64,000 bases of DNA, taken from contig NZ_CP084528.1 in the NCBI RefSeq assembly GCF_020410745.1, forward strand, positions 186,001-250,000, read 5' to 3'. A model generated the notes under the pieces. That model saw only the letters and a program-made list of their open reading frames with translations. It was not told the DNA's origin and searched no databases. This stretch comes from Kaistella polysaccharea (GTDB lineage Bacteria; Bacteroidota; Bacteroidia; Flavobacteriales; Weeksellaceae). This document shows positions 36,503 to 45,035 of the stretch, in pieces. Positions within the stretch are counted from its first letter, which is position 1. The number at the start of each line of letters is the position of its first letter. The translations under genes were made by a program, and so were the position numbers.

Positions 36503-37102
36503 ATGAAATTAGATTTTGAAAAAGGAAACGGTTTAATTCCTGTAATTATCCAGGACAATCGAACACAACAGGTTTTAATGTTGGGTTATATGAATGAAGA
36601 AGCTTTAGAATTAACTCAAAAAGACGGACGAGTTCACTTTTTCAGCCGCACCAAAAACAGAATTTGGCTTAAAGGAGAAACCTCTGAAAATTATCTTTAT
36701 GTAAAAAGTATTAAACAAGATTGTGATTCAGATGCTTTATTAATTCAAGCAAAACCGGCCGGAAATGTTTGTCACACTGGAAGTTTCAGCTGTTTTGAGG
36801 AGAAAAATTCAAAAGGTTTTTTATATGAATTAGAAGAAACCATTGCAGAGCGAATTGATCAAAAAGTGGAGAAATCGTACACCTATGATTTGTATCAAAG
36901 AGGCATCAATAAAATGGCGCAGAAAGTAGGAGAGGAAGCCGTAGAATTGGTCATTGAAGCCAAAGATGATAACGCCGACTTATTTAAAAATGAAGCCGCG
37001 GATTTGTTGTATCACTTCTTAATTTTACTAAAAGCAAAATCCTTTACTTTAAATGATATTGAAGAAGTTTTACAATCCCGAAATACCAAATCAAAAAAAT
37101 AG
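36503..37102 (+). CDS. hisI: Bifunctional phosphoribosyl-AMP cyclohydrolase / phosphoribosyl-ATP pyrophosphatase
   Basis: HisIE fusion for steps 2 and 3. From ATG 36503 it has 199 residues. The N-terminal cyclohydrolase has MLGYMNEEAL, the zinc Cys in QDCDSDALL and CHTGSFSCF. The C-terminal MazG-fold pyrophosphatase has EEAVELVIEAKDD and NEAADLLYHFL. TTG 36479 is rejected. It completes the set of histidine enzymes; a 14-bp palindrome (37113-37126) follows the stop. Confidence 0.95.
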   Translation: MKLDFEKGNGLIPVIIQDNRTQQVLMLGYMNEEALELTQKDGRVHFFSRTKNRIWLKGETSENYLYVKSIKQDCDSDALLIQAKPAGNVCHTGSFSCFEEKNSKGFLYELEETIAERIDQKVEKSYTYDLYQRGINKMAQKVGEEAVELVIEAKDDNADLFKNEAADLLYHFLILLKAKSFTLNDIEEVLQSRNTKSKK

Positions 37103-37184
37103 TGTGGATCAATTTACAGCTGTAAAAAAGAAATCTCGCACCATTCCGTACGAGATCTATAATTGATAACAAAAAATTTTACAT

Positions 37185-37529
37185 TTATTTTAATGAATCT
37201 ACAATTGCTTTGAACGCTTCAGGATGATTCATCGCTAAATCAGCTAAAACTTTTCTGTTCAACTCAATGTTGTTCGTTTTTAGAGCGCCCATAAACTGGG
37301 AGTAAGACATTCCGTGTTCTCTCGCACCCGCGTTAATACGCATGATCCAAAGGCTTCGGAAACTTCTTTTCTTTTCTTTTCTACCGCGGTAAGCATATTG
37401 CATTGCTTTTTGCACGGCGTTTTTAGCTACGGTCCAAACGTTTTTTCTTCTACCGAAAAAACCTTTCGCCAGCTTAATTACTTTTTTTCTGCGAGCTCTG
37501 GAAGCTACGGCATTTACTGATCTTGGCAT
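37185..37529 (-). CDS. rplT: 50S ribosomal protein L20
   Basis: A 114-residue, strongly basic 23S rRNA-binding assembly protein. [15 protein letters not shown] and [19 protein letters not shown] at the N-terminus, and [23 protein letters not shown] in the core are diagnostic. It follows rpmI by 117 bp on the same strand. Confidence 0.98.
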   Translation of the reverse strand: MPRSVNAVASRARRKKVIKLAKGFFGRRKNVWTVAKNAVQKAMQYAYRGRKEKKRSFRSLWIMRINAGAREHGMSYSQFMGALKTNNIELNRKVLADLAMNHPEAFKAIVDSLK

Positions 37530-37646
37530 AATTAAATTTGTTTTTTTGAAAAGGGCGGTAAATTATTTCATTACACTTTTCTGCACCGTTTCAGGGTTAA
37601 ATTTTCTGAATTTGTTAATTCTTATAAACCGATTGATTTATAAAAA

Positions 37647-37844
37647 CTATCTTAAAGCTAATTGACGTAAAACGCTCTTTTTGTCCACTTCTGCAACGTA
37701 AGAAGTTTGCGTAAGATTTCTCTTTTGCTTTGTTTCTTTTTTAGTCAAGATGTGGCTTTTGAAAGCACCTTTTCTTTTAATCTTTCCGGTTCCGGTAAGC
37801 TTAAAACGCTTTTTAGCACCTGATTTAGTTTTTAATTTTGGCAT
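37647..37844 (-). CDS. rpmI: 50S ribosomal protein L35
   Basis: A 65-residue basic protein: [26 protein letters not shown] is the family start, and the C-terminus ends in VLRQLALR. Normally infC lies directly upstream; here the upstream neighbour is a repeat and an accessory gene block, so rpmI-rplT must use another promoter, probably the -7 element at 37931-37938. Confidence 0.97.
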   Translation of the reverse strand: MPKLKTKSGAKKRFKLTGTGKIKRKGAFKSHILTKKETKQKRNLTQTSYVAEVDKKSVLRQLALR

Positions 37845-37930
37845 TACTTGCTGCTTTTATATTTGTTATCAATATCTTTCCGAATCGCGTGGGCGAATCT
37901 TCAACAGACTGTTCCACGATTTTCAGACTG

Positions 37931-37938
37931 CAAAAGTA
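37931..37938 (-). promoter_or_regulatory. -7 element TACTTTTG upstream of rpmI
   Basis: Exact TAnnTTTG on the minus strand, giving a leader of about 80 nt. It would replace the promoter supply lost by separation from infC. Confidence 0.45.
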
Positions 37939-37992
37939 CGAAATTTCAGTGAATTATAAAAAGATAATTTCTTCTATTATTCCAAAAGTTTT

Positions 37993-38134
37993 GGGCGTGT
38001 CCTTCAGTCGATCATTATTGCGCTCGCTTCGCTCGCGCAACCATTCACTCCTTCAGGTCGGGCTATCCACTCATACTCCTCGCGCCAAAGCTTTTCCCAA
38101 CGCTTGCTCCGGGGTAACCGTTTCTATCCCTCAC
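37993..38134 (-). repeat. Structured dispersed repeat, copy B
   Basis: It shares with copy C, in the same order on the plus strand: GGGCGTG near 37993; a hairpin TTGCGC (38018-38023) / GCGCAA (38035-38040) with loop TCGCTTCGCTC; GTCGGGCT at 38057-38064; and a final CCCTCAC at 38128-38134. The length is 142 bp. It lies in the 529-bp gene-free gap between rpmI and the deaminase gene; the remainder of the gap (38135-38373) shows nothing I can name. Confidence 0.7.
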
Positions 38135-38373
38135 ACAGAGGGAACGTAAGCGGTCAAGGTTTATCTTTAACTCAAATTATTCTACTTTAATTCTCGTTGT
38201 AGCATTCTATTTTAACAAATTCATATTTGGAATTGCTGTTTATTTTCCTTATATTACTGATGTTTATGATCTGACTATCAAACTTTTGACTTGGTTATTT
38301 TTTTTAAAAATTACAGGTAAATTAATAGACAGATCAAAAAAGAGATTCATCTGAAACATTAAAATGATCTAAT

Positions 38374-39621
38374 ATGAAAAAGAAATTTTTTAATGCGAAA
38401 ATTTATCGCAATCCCGATGCTACAGAGATTATCGTAGAAAATGGCAAAATTACGCACATCGGAACTCACCTTCCATCTTGTGAAGAGGAAATCGATTTGA
38501 ACGGTAAACTTGTTTTGCCGCCTTATGTAGATCCTCATCTGCATTTGGATTATGTATATACTTTATCTAAATTGGGCCAGGAAGGCGCGGGTTCCGGAAC
38601 GCTCTTCGAAGCGATTGAACTTTGGCCAAAATTTAAAGAAACGCTGACTGTAGAAAGTGTGAAAAAACTTGCGATGAAAGGAATTAAGGACGAAGTTTCG
38701 CAGGGAGTTCAGCATATCCGAACGCATATTGATGTTACAGATCCAAATTTCACAGCGCTTAAAGCGATGCTAGAAATGAAACAGGACCTGAAAGATACCG
38801 TCGATATTCAAATCGTTGCTTTTCCGCAGCAGGGAATGTACACCTACAAAGGCGGACGGGATCTAGTGGAAGAAGCCCTAAAAATGGGCGCTGATGTCGT
38901 GGGTGGAATTCCGCATTATGAGCCTGCCCGGGAATTTGGCGAAAAATCAATTCATGACATTGTAGACTTGGCTTTAAAATATGACAAACAGATCGACGTG
39001 CACTGTGATGAAACCGATGATCCAAATTCACGTTTCGTAGAGCTGCTCAATGCGCTGGTGCTCATGGAAGATTATGGAACCATAACAACCGCGAGTCATA
39101 CCTGCTCCTTTGGTTCAGCCGATAATTCCTACGCTTTCCGAATGATGGATCTTTTCAAGAAAAGTAAGATGAATTTTATTTCCTGCCCAACCGAGAATGC
39201 CTATCTACAAGGACGTCAGGATACCTATCCGAAACGTCGAGGTCTGACGCGAGTGAAGGAATTTATTGAAGAAGGAATTAATGTAGCTTTCGCCCAGGAT
39301 TCCATCAACGATCCTTGGTACCCGATGGGAAATGGAAATATGATGAACATTCTGGACAATGGAATTCACCTGGCGCAGATTATGTCACCAGTTGAGATAG
39401 CAACCAATTTTGATTTGATTACTTATAACGGTGCAACGTGTTTAAACATTCAGGATCATTATGGTTTAGAGGTTGGTAAACCTGCGAACTTTATTGTTCT
39501 TAATGAAACTTCGGTATATGAAGCCATTCGAAAAAGAGTAGACGTGCTGGCTTCCGTTAGAAACGGAAACTTCCTTTTCCGCAAAAAAGAACAGGAATTC
39601 GACATTGCTTTAGATCTTTAA
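38374..39621 (+). CDS. Cytosine deaminase-like amidohydrolase (CodA family)
   Basis: A 415-residue metal-dependent amidohydrolase. The metal site is visible as DPHLHLD (H55, H57), DVHCDETDD, SHTCSFG and QDSINDPWYPMGNGN; the last two are close to CodA-type deaminases, which convert cytosine to uracil or act on isoguanine and related bases. Expected length about 420-430. There is no cytosine permease gene next to it, so the true substrate may differ. First gene of the accessory block between infC and rpmI; followed by a bidirectional terminator shared with the MFS gene. Confidence 0.82.
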   Translation: MKKKFFNAKIYRNPDATEIIVENGKITHIGTHLPSCEEEIDLNGKLVLPPYVDPHLHLDYVYTLSKLGQEGAGSGTLFEAIELWPKFKETLTVESVKKLAMKGIKDEVSQGVQHIRTHIDVTDPNFTALKAMLEMKQDLKDTVDIQIVAFPQQGMYTYKGGRDLVEEALKMGADVVGGIPHYEPAREFGEKSIHDIVDLALKYDKQIDVHCDETDDPNSRFVELLNALVLMEDYGTITTASHTCSFGSADNSYAFRMMDLFKKSKMNFISCPTENAYLQGRQDTYPKRRGLTRVKEFIEEGINVAFAQDSINDPWYPMGNGNMMNILDNGIHLAQIMSPVEIATNFDLITYNGATCLNIQDHYGLEVGKPANFIVLNETSVYEAIRKRVDVLASVRNGNFLFRKKEQEFDIALDL

Positions 39622-39741
39622 TAAGTAGACTTGTTGCAGTTCCGGAAAGCGCTATATCTGCGATAGAATCTTTAGAAAATAGAATTATTGCTTCAAAAAA
39701 AATCTAAAACTAGCGATTCTTACATCAACAAAAACTTAAAT

Positions 39742-39778
39742 AAAAAAGACTGTTATCAAATAGATAGCAGTCTTTTTT
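39742..39778. terminator. Bidirectional terminator between the deaminase and MFS genes
   Basis: A 16-bp stem (39742-39757 / 39763-39778, one wobble pair) with loop AAATA and A/T runs at both ends. The two genes converge on it. Confidence 0.92.
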
Positions 39779-39796
39779 GTTTTGAGTCGAATAAAA

Positions 39797-40978
39797 TTAC
39801 AAGGCAGAACCTAAACTTCTCTTAGATAAATAAGAAATGACCAAGCCCGGCACTGATAATCCGATGGCTAAATAAATTAAACTCATCGGTGAAAACTGGC
39901 CAAGTAAGATTCCTCCCAGTGAAGTGGCAATCATAATCGATAAATTAAATACCGAAGACTGCACGGAAGTCGCAACATCTTTTGCGCTTTCTACCTGTCT
40001 GCTTACGGCAGCCTGTAATAAAGTGACCAACGGCCCAAAGGAAAGTCCCCATAAAAAGAAAGCGATATGACCGATTCCAGTAATATTTCCGAACATCAGA
40101 AACAAGCCCATAGAAATTATCAGCAAACCAAACATAGCGACAGTCAGCAGTCTTAAATGTTGGTCAGTGTATTTGATGGAGAGCAGGACAGAAATTAAAG
40201 AACCGATGCCGAAAAGAAGCAAAGCACTTTCTATTCCGCCCGCAAGTTGAATTTCATCTACAAGGCCTGTAATATATACATACACGCCGTAATGAGCGAC
40301 CACTGCCAGCAACGTTAGCAAAAGTACGATTAAAACTTCAGGTATTTTGAGAAGCGAAAAAGGTGAGGAACCTTTCGTCAGTTTTTCGCCAGGAGTTGAG
40401 GGCAAAGCGAAGAAACTAATCAGAGCGATTCCTAAAATGACAGCTCCTAATCCAATGAATTCTGTTCGCCAGCCGTATTCATTTCCGATGAAAGTCATGA
40501 CTGGCATTCCGACGCTGACCCCTAAAGTATTTCCAGCCATAATTACAGCGATGGCTTTTCCGTGATGGTTCTCTTTTACGAGCCGCATTCCATACGCGGC
40601 AATCATAGGCCACATCACACCCGCACAGATTCCACCGATTACTCTTAAAATAATAATCAGGGAATAATCATGCAGCAGTCCAGCAATAATATTCGACACC
40701 GAAAAACCGCCGAGTAAAATCAGCAAAAGCATTTTACGGTTGAACTGCATCGTCATAGAAATAAGTGGAATCGCAAAAATAGCAGAGGCGATGGCATAAT
40801 AGCCGACGAGATTGCCGGTTTGCCCCTCCGTTATTTTTAAATCATCCATCATTTGAGGAAGAACGCCCGAAGGCATTAACTCCGAAAGTATTCCTACAAA
40901 AGTTACCGACGACATCAGCAACATGATCAGCCACGGGAAATTTTCTGAGGATTTCCGCGATAAATTTAGTTTACTCAT
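39797..40978 (-). CDS. MFS transporter, AraJ/YdhP-like drug:H+ antiporter-1 type
   Basis: A 393-residue major facilitator with about 12 membrane helices. LRVIGGICAGVMWPMIAAY is the usual helix-4 region and FLWGLSFGPLVTLLQ the matching C-half helix. Such proteins export sugars, drugs or metabolites; the substrate cannot be read from sequence. It is divergent from a second MFS gene (182 bp apart) and convergent with the deaminase gene. No regulator gene is near. Confidence 0.85.
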   Translation of the reverse strand: MSKLNLSRKSSENFPWLIMLLMSSVTFVGILSELMPSGVLPQMMDDLKITEGQTGNLVGYYAIASAIFAIPLISMTMQFNRKMLLLILLGGFSVSNIIAGLLHDYSLIIILRVIGGICAGVMWPMIAAYGMRLVKENHHGKAIAVIMAGNTLGVSVGMPVMTFIGNEYGWRTEFIGLGAVILGIALISFFALPSTPGEKLTKGSSPFSLLKIPEVLIVLLLTLLAVVAHYGVYVYITGLVDEIQLAGGIESALLLFGIGSLISVLLSIKYTDQHLRLLTVAMFGLLIISMGLFLMFGNITGIGHIAFFLWGLSFGPLVTLLQAAVSRQVESAKDVATSVQSSVFNLSIMIATSLGGILLGQFSPMSLIYLAIGLSVPGLVISYLSKRSLGSAL

Positions 40979-41160
40979 CCTATCTATTTTGTGTTTAATA
41001 TAAGGATTTTTTGTGATATTCGCAATTAGAGACTTTTGTATATTTTATAAAATCTTAAGAAAATAATAAAGTGGTCAATCTTAGAAATCTTTATTAAATA
41101 AGGGAAATAGATTTGATCGTGAAATATTTTTCTCATTTTTGCACTTTTAAACGTAGAAGG

Positions 41161-42342
41161 ATGAAAGTAGATAAAAGAATATTACCGCTGGCTCTCGGAG
41201 GTTTAGGCATTGGAACCACGGAATTTGCGGTCATGGGTTTACTGCCTGATATTGCAAAAACTTTAGCGATTACCATTCCACAGGCGGGCCATTTAATTTC
41301 AGCATATGCTTTGGGAGTAGTTATTGGCGCACCTTTAATTATAGGATATGCCGTAAAATTTCCGCCCAAAAAAGTGCTGATCGCTTTGATGATAATATTT
41401 ACTTTATTCAACGGACTTTCAGCACTCGCGCCGGATTATTCCACCATGTTGTTTATTAGATTTCTTTCCGGTTTGCCACATGGTGCTTTCTTCGGAGTGG
41501 GGACAGTGGTCGCAGCAAGAATGGCAAAAAAAGGGAATGAAGCCTTTAATATTTCACTGATGTTTACTGGACTCACCGTTGCCAATCTCGCGATGGTTCC
41601 TTTTGTTACGTATATTGGCCACACATTTAGCTGGCGCTGGTATTTTGTAATAGTCGGAATTATTGGAGTTGTAACCTTAATTTCACTAAAATTTTGGATG
41701 CCGGACATTGAAAGAAAAGGGGAAACTCATTTTCTGGAAGAATTAAAATTTTTGAAACACAGACAGTCCTGGTTGGTACTCCTGATTACCGCAATTGGCT
41801 TTGGCGGATTATTTACGTGGTTCAGTTATATCACGCCATTGATGACCGAAGTTTCAAAAATAGACAGCGGTTACATGGCTTATGTAATGGTCCTTGCGGG
41901 TGCGGGTATGGTCGTAGGAAACCTCGCTGGCGGATTTTTATCCGATCGTTTAGGACCTGAAAAAACCTGTTCTCTTTTATTGTTTTTAATGATGATTTCG
42001 CTGGTCGGTGTGTTCTTCCTGTCTGAGAACCAACCTGTTTCTTTAATCCTTACTTTTATATGTGGCGCGCTTTCGATGGCGGTGGCGGCACCGATTAATA
42101 TTATGATGATGAAAGCCGCGCCGAATAGTGAAATGATGGCAGCCGCTTTTATGCAGGCCGGCTTCAACGGGGCAAATGCGCTCGGTGCTTTTTTGGGCGG
42201 AATCCCGTTGGAAAAAGGATATGCCTTCAATTATCCCGCACTTGTCGGTGTAGGTATGACGTTTATCGGATTACTATTCAGTTTGAGGTATTGGTATCTG
42301 CATGAAAAAGGCAGTTTTAGTACGGATACTCTGGTCCTTTGA
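41161..42342 (+). CDS. MFS transporter, AraJ/YdhP-like
   Basis: A 393-residue major facilitator with 12 predicted helices. GGLGIGTTEFAVMGLLPDIA at the N-terminus is characteristic of the AraJ/YdhP branch, and RFLSGLPHGAFFGVG is helix 4. The ATG at 41161 is preferred to TTG 41113. It is related to, but not a close copy of, the divergent MFS protein at 39797-40978. Substrate unknown. Confidence 0.87.
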   Translation: MKVDKRILPLALGGLGIGTTEFAVMGLLPDIAKTLAITIPQAGHLISAYALGVVIGAPLIIGYAVKFPPKKVLIALMIIFTLFNGLSALAPDYSTMLFIRFLSGLPHGAFFGVGTVVAARMAKKGNEAFNISLMFTGLTVANLAMVPFVTYIGHTFSWRWYFVIVGIIGVVTLISLKFWMPDIERKGETHFLEELKFLKHRQSWLVLLITAIGFGGLFTWFSYITPLMTEVSKIDSGYMAYVMVLAGAGMVVGNLAGGFLSDRLGPEKTCSLLLFLMMISLVGVFFLSENQPVSLILTFICGALSMAVAAPINIMMMKAAPNSEMMAAAFMQAGFNGANALGAFLGGIPLEKGYAFNYPALVGVGMTFIGLLFSLRYWYLHEKGSFSTDTLVL

Positions 42343-42698
42343 TTCTGGATTGATTTTTACGTTGATAAAACAAGACTTCGAAAAGTATCCTTCCTATATA
42401 TAAGTCAAAGTAGCGCGATTTCGAAATCATAACTTCCGCTGTCGCACGACTCTTTTGTTGGACTATAAAAATTTAAAAAGCAACTTTTAATATGATGTAT
42501 TCATAATGTTTACTCGGCTGCGTAAAATCTCCCTCCTTGGAGAATCTGATCAATTTTTTAAAAGATCGAGACAACTAAGGTATAAATTTACGATGCTTAG
42601 AATTACTTGTTGAAAAAAGAATAATATTCTGCCAGGTTTTTTTGTATTTTTAAACATCAAAAATTCTAAATATTATCCTTTTGAAATCTTAAATACTC
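42343..42698. other. Gene-free stretch upstream of the amidase gene
   Basis: 356 bp without a supported gene. The only structure noted is a 12-bp palindrome GATTTCGAAATC at 42417-42428. No exact TAnnTTTG element was found close to the amidase start. Confidence 0.5.
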
Positions 42699-44321
42699 AT
42701 GAAAAGAAGCGATTTTTTAAAGAACACAGCCTTGGCCGCGATTGGCATCCCAACATTATTTGCTACCAATTCGTTTACCGAAAAAAATACAGATTCTAAA
42801 TTAGAATATATCTCGGAAGATTTCGATAATAATTTTGAATTAGATGAAATGACTGTTTCAGAACTTCAAGACAAAATGGAGAAGGGAACTTACACTTCGG
42901 CGCAAATTACCCAACTTTACTTGGACCGAATTGAACCCATTGACAAAAATGGACCGAAACTCAATTCAATAATAGAAGTGAATCCAGACGCTTTAAGCAT
43001 TGCAAAAGCCATGGATAAAGAAAGAAAAGATGCTAAAATCAGAGGTCCTTTACACGGAATTCCTGTGGTCATAAAAGATAATATTGATACAGCAGATCAA
43101 ATGATGACCACAGCGGGATCACTCGCTTTGGTCGGCAACATAGCGAAAAAAGATGCCTTTATTGTGACGCAACTCAGAAATGCGGGTGCAGTAATTTTGG
43201 GAAAAACCAATTTAAGTGAATGGGCAAATTTTCGTTCAACAAATTCCTCTTCAGGGTGGAGCAGTCGTGGTTTGCAAACAAAAAATCCTTATATCTTAGA
43301 TCATTCGCCGTGTGGTTCAAGTGCTGGTTCTGGCTCAGCGGTTTCGGCAAATTTATGTGCGATTGCAGTAGGTACAGAAACCGATGGTTCGATAACTTGT
43401 CCGGCGTCTATTAATGGCGCAGTCGGTATAAAACCGACGGTTGGTTTGGTGAGCCGTTCAGGAATAATCCCAATTTCAAGTACGCAGGATACCGCAGGGC
43501 CGTTGACGAGAACTGTTACTGATGCGGCGCTGCTTTTGGAAGTTCTAGCAGGCGGTGACAGTGCAGATCCTGTGACATTAGGAAGTAATGGGCAAAACAC
43601 GAGTTATACCAAATTTTTAGATAAGGAAGGTTTAAAAGGAAAGAGAATTGGTGTGGAAAAGAAAAAATATACCAATCAATTCCTAAATGAATTACAAGAA
43701 AAAGCGTTGGATGTTCTAAAAAAACGCGGTGCCACAATCGTAGAACTTGATTATTTAGACAGCATTAATGCATTGGGAAGTGATGAATTCGAAGTATTAA
43801 AATATGAATTTAAAGATGGTGTAAATTCTTATCTCTCGAACGCGAACACTAAGATGAAAAGTTTGGCAGCAGTGATAAAATACAACAAAGAGAACGAAGA
43901 CGTTGTAATGCCAACTTTTAAGCAAGAACTCTTAGAACAAAGTGAAGCCAAAAAAGGTTTAAAGGACGCTGCTTATCTTAAAGCTTTAAAAAATAGTCAT
44001 AACGGATCGAAGAAAATTATTGACAGCATCATGAAAAAAAATAATCTCGATGCGATTACGGGCTTAACAATGGGACCAGCTTGTAGTATCGACGTTATTT
44101 ATGGGGATAAATGGGGCGAGGTTTCTCTTACTGCGCCCGCTGCAATGAGTGGTTATCCGCATATTTCTGTGCCTTGTGGTAAAGTTTACGATTTACCAAT
44201 TGGTTTGTCTTTTTTCAGCGGTGCCTATCGTGAAGGTGAAATTATTACATTAGCCTATGCATTTGAACAAGCCACAAAACACAGGGTGAAACCAGATTTT
44301 AAAAAGTCTTTTTTGGCTTGA
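42699..44321 (+). CDS. Exported amidase (amidase signature family)
   Basis: A 540-residue amidase-signature hydrolase with the Ser-cisSer-Lys triad: K126 in VVIKDN, S207 in CGSSAGSGS and nucleophile S231 in TDGSITCPA. The N-terminus (KRSDFLKNTALAAIGIPTLFA) looks like an export signal resembling Tat signals but with only one Arg. It is about 50-60 residues longer than GatA. Likely an extracytoplasmic amide hydrolase (peptide amidase-like), not part of the tRNA amidotransferase. Last gene of the accessory block; converges on infC. Confidence 0.85.
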   Translation: MKRSDFLKNTALAAIGIPTLFATNSFTEKNTDSKLEYISEDFDNNFELDEMTVSELQDKMEKGTYTSAQITQLYLDRIEPIDKNGPKLNSIIEVNPDALSIAKAMDKERKDAKIRGPLHGIPVVIKDNIDTADQMMTTAGSLALVGNIAKKDAFIVTQLRNAGAVILGKTNLSEWANFRSTNSSSGWSSRGLQTKNPYILDHSPCGSSAGSGSAVSANLCAIAVGTETDGSITCPASINGAVGIKPTVGLVSRSGIIPISSTQDTAGPLTRTVTDAALLLEVLAGGDSADPVTLGSNGQNTSYTKFLDKEGLKGKRIGVEKKKYTNQFLNELQEKALDVLKKRGATIVELDYLDSINALGSDEFEVLKYEFKDGVNSYLSNANTKMKSLAAVIKYNKENEDVVMPTFKQELLEQSEAKKGLKDAAYLKALKNSHNGSKKIIDSIMKKNNLDAITGLTMGPACSIDVIYGDKWGEVSLTAPAAMSGYPHISVPCGKVYDLPIGLSFFSGAYREGEIITLAYAFEQATKHRVKPDFKKSFLA

Positions 44322-44351
44322 TGATTTATTTATTTTCCCACCAAGAATAAA

Positions 44352-44378
44352 AAAAGAGACTCCACAAGAGTCTCTTTT
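44352..44378. terminator. Bidirectional terminator between the amidase gene and infC
   Basis: An 11-bp perfect stem AAAAGAGACTC (44352-44362) / GAGTCTCTTTT (44368-44378) with loop CACAA. It ends the infC transcript on the minus strand, confirming that infC no longer reads into rpmI. Confidence 0.88.
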
Positions 44379-44436
44379 ATATTTTATCATACAAAGCGAT
44401 GTAATGATTAAATCACCACATCACGAAATCTGTAAA

Positions 44437-45000
44437 TTACTTAGCCGGTTTTTTCGGGCTCATCATCATAATCATTCTCTTACCTTCTAATTTAGGCAAT
44501 TGATCAACTTTTCCAACGTGCTCTAATTCCTGCGCTAATTTTAAAAGAAGAATTTCTCCCTGATCTTTAAATATAATTGAACGCCCCTTAAAGAAAACAT
44601 ATGTTTTCAATTTTGAACCTTCTTCTAAAAATTTTTCAGCGTGTTTCTTTTTGAAATCGTAATCGTGCTCATCGGTCTGAGGACCGAATCTGATTTCTTT
44701 TACGACAACCTTAACTTGTTTCGCTTTTAGCTCTTTTTGTTTTTTCTTTTGCTCATAAAGAAACTTTTTATAATCCAGAATTCTGGAAATAAAAGGTTCT
44801 GCTTTATCTGAAATAACCACCAAATCCAAATCCTGATCTTTTGCTATTTCTAGAGCTTTTTCTAGCGGATAAACTCCGGGTTCCACATTATCACCTACTA
44901 AACGTACTTCTCTTGCCCGAATCTTTTGATTAATCTGGTGCAAATCTTCTTGAACACGTCTCTGTGGACCTCTACCTCTGTAATGAAATTTTTGTGCTAT
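44437..45000 (-). CDS. infC: Translation initiation factor IF-3 with probable AUA start codon
   Basis: IF-3 checks start codons on the 30S subunit. The core is unmistakable: [40 protein letters not shown] and a C-terminus [14 protein letters not shown]. The frame continues upstream of the TTG at 44943 through a basic, conserved-looking N-terminus ([14 protein letters not shown]) to an ATA at 45000-44998, with no ATG, GTG or TTG before it. AUA (compare AUU in E. coli infC) gives 187 residues, the normal length. thrS is upstream by 35 bp. An alternative is the TTG at 44943 (168 residues), which would lack the N-terminus. Confidence 0.88.
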   Translation of the reverse strand: MAQKFHYRGRGPQRRVQEDLHQINQKIRAREVRLVGDNVEPGVYPLEKALEIAKDQDLDLVVISDKAEPFISRILDYKKFLYEQKKKQKELKAKQVKVVVKEIRFGPQTDEHDYDFKKKHAEKFLEEGSKLKTYVFFKGRSIIFKDQGEILLLKLAQELEHVGKVDQLPKLEGKRMIMMMSPKKPAK

Positions 45001-45035
45001 GGTGTCTTTTTTTAATTGGTTAAATTCTAAATTTT

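Noticed and set aside
37113-37126. Perfect 14-bp palindrome TTTACAGCTGTAAA after hisIE, considered as terminator
   Set aside because: There is no loop for a hairpin and no T run; left as a possible operator or chance palindrome.
37838-38149. A 103-codon plus-strand frame
   Set aside because: It starts in the rpmI leader and reads through repeat copy B; the codon pattern is an effect of the repeat.
39797-42342. The two MFS genes considered as a recent inverted duplication
   Set aside because: The proteins share the family fold but differ in motif sequences and lengths of loops; they are not near-identical.
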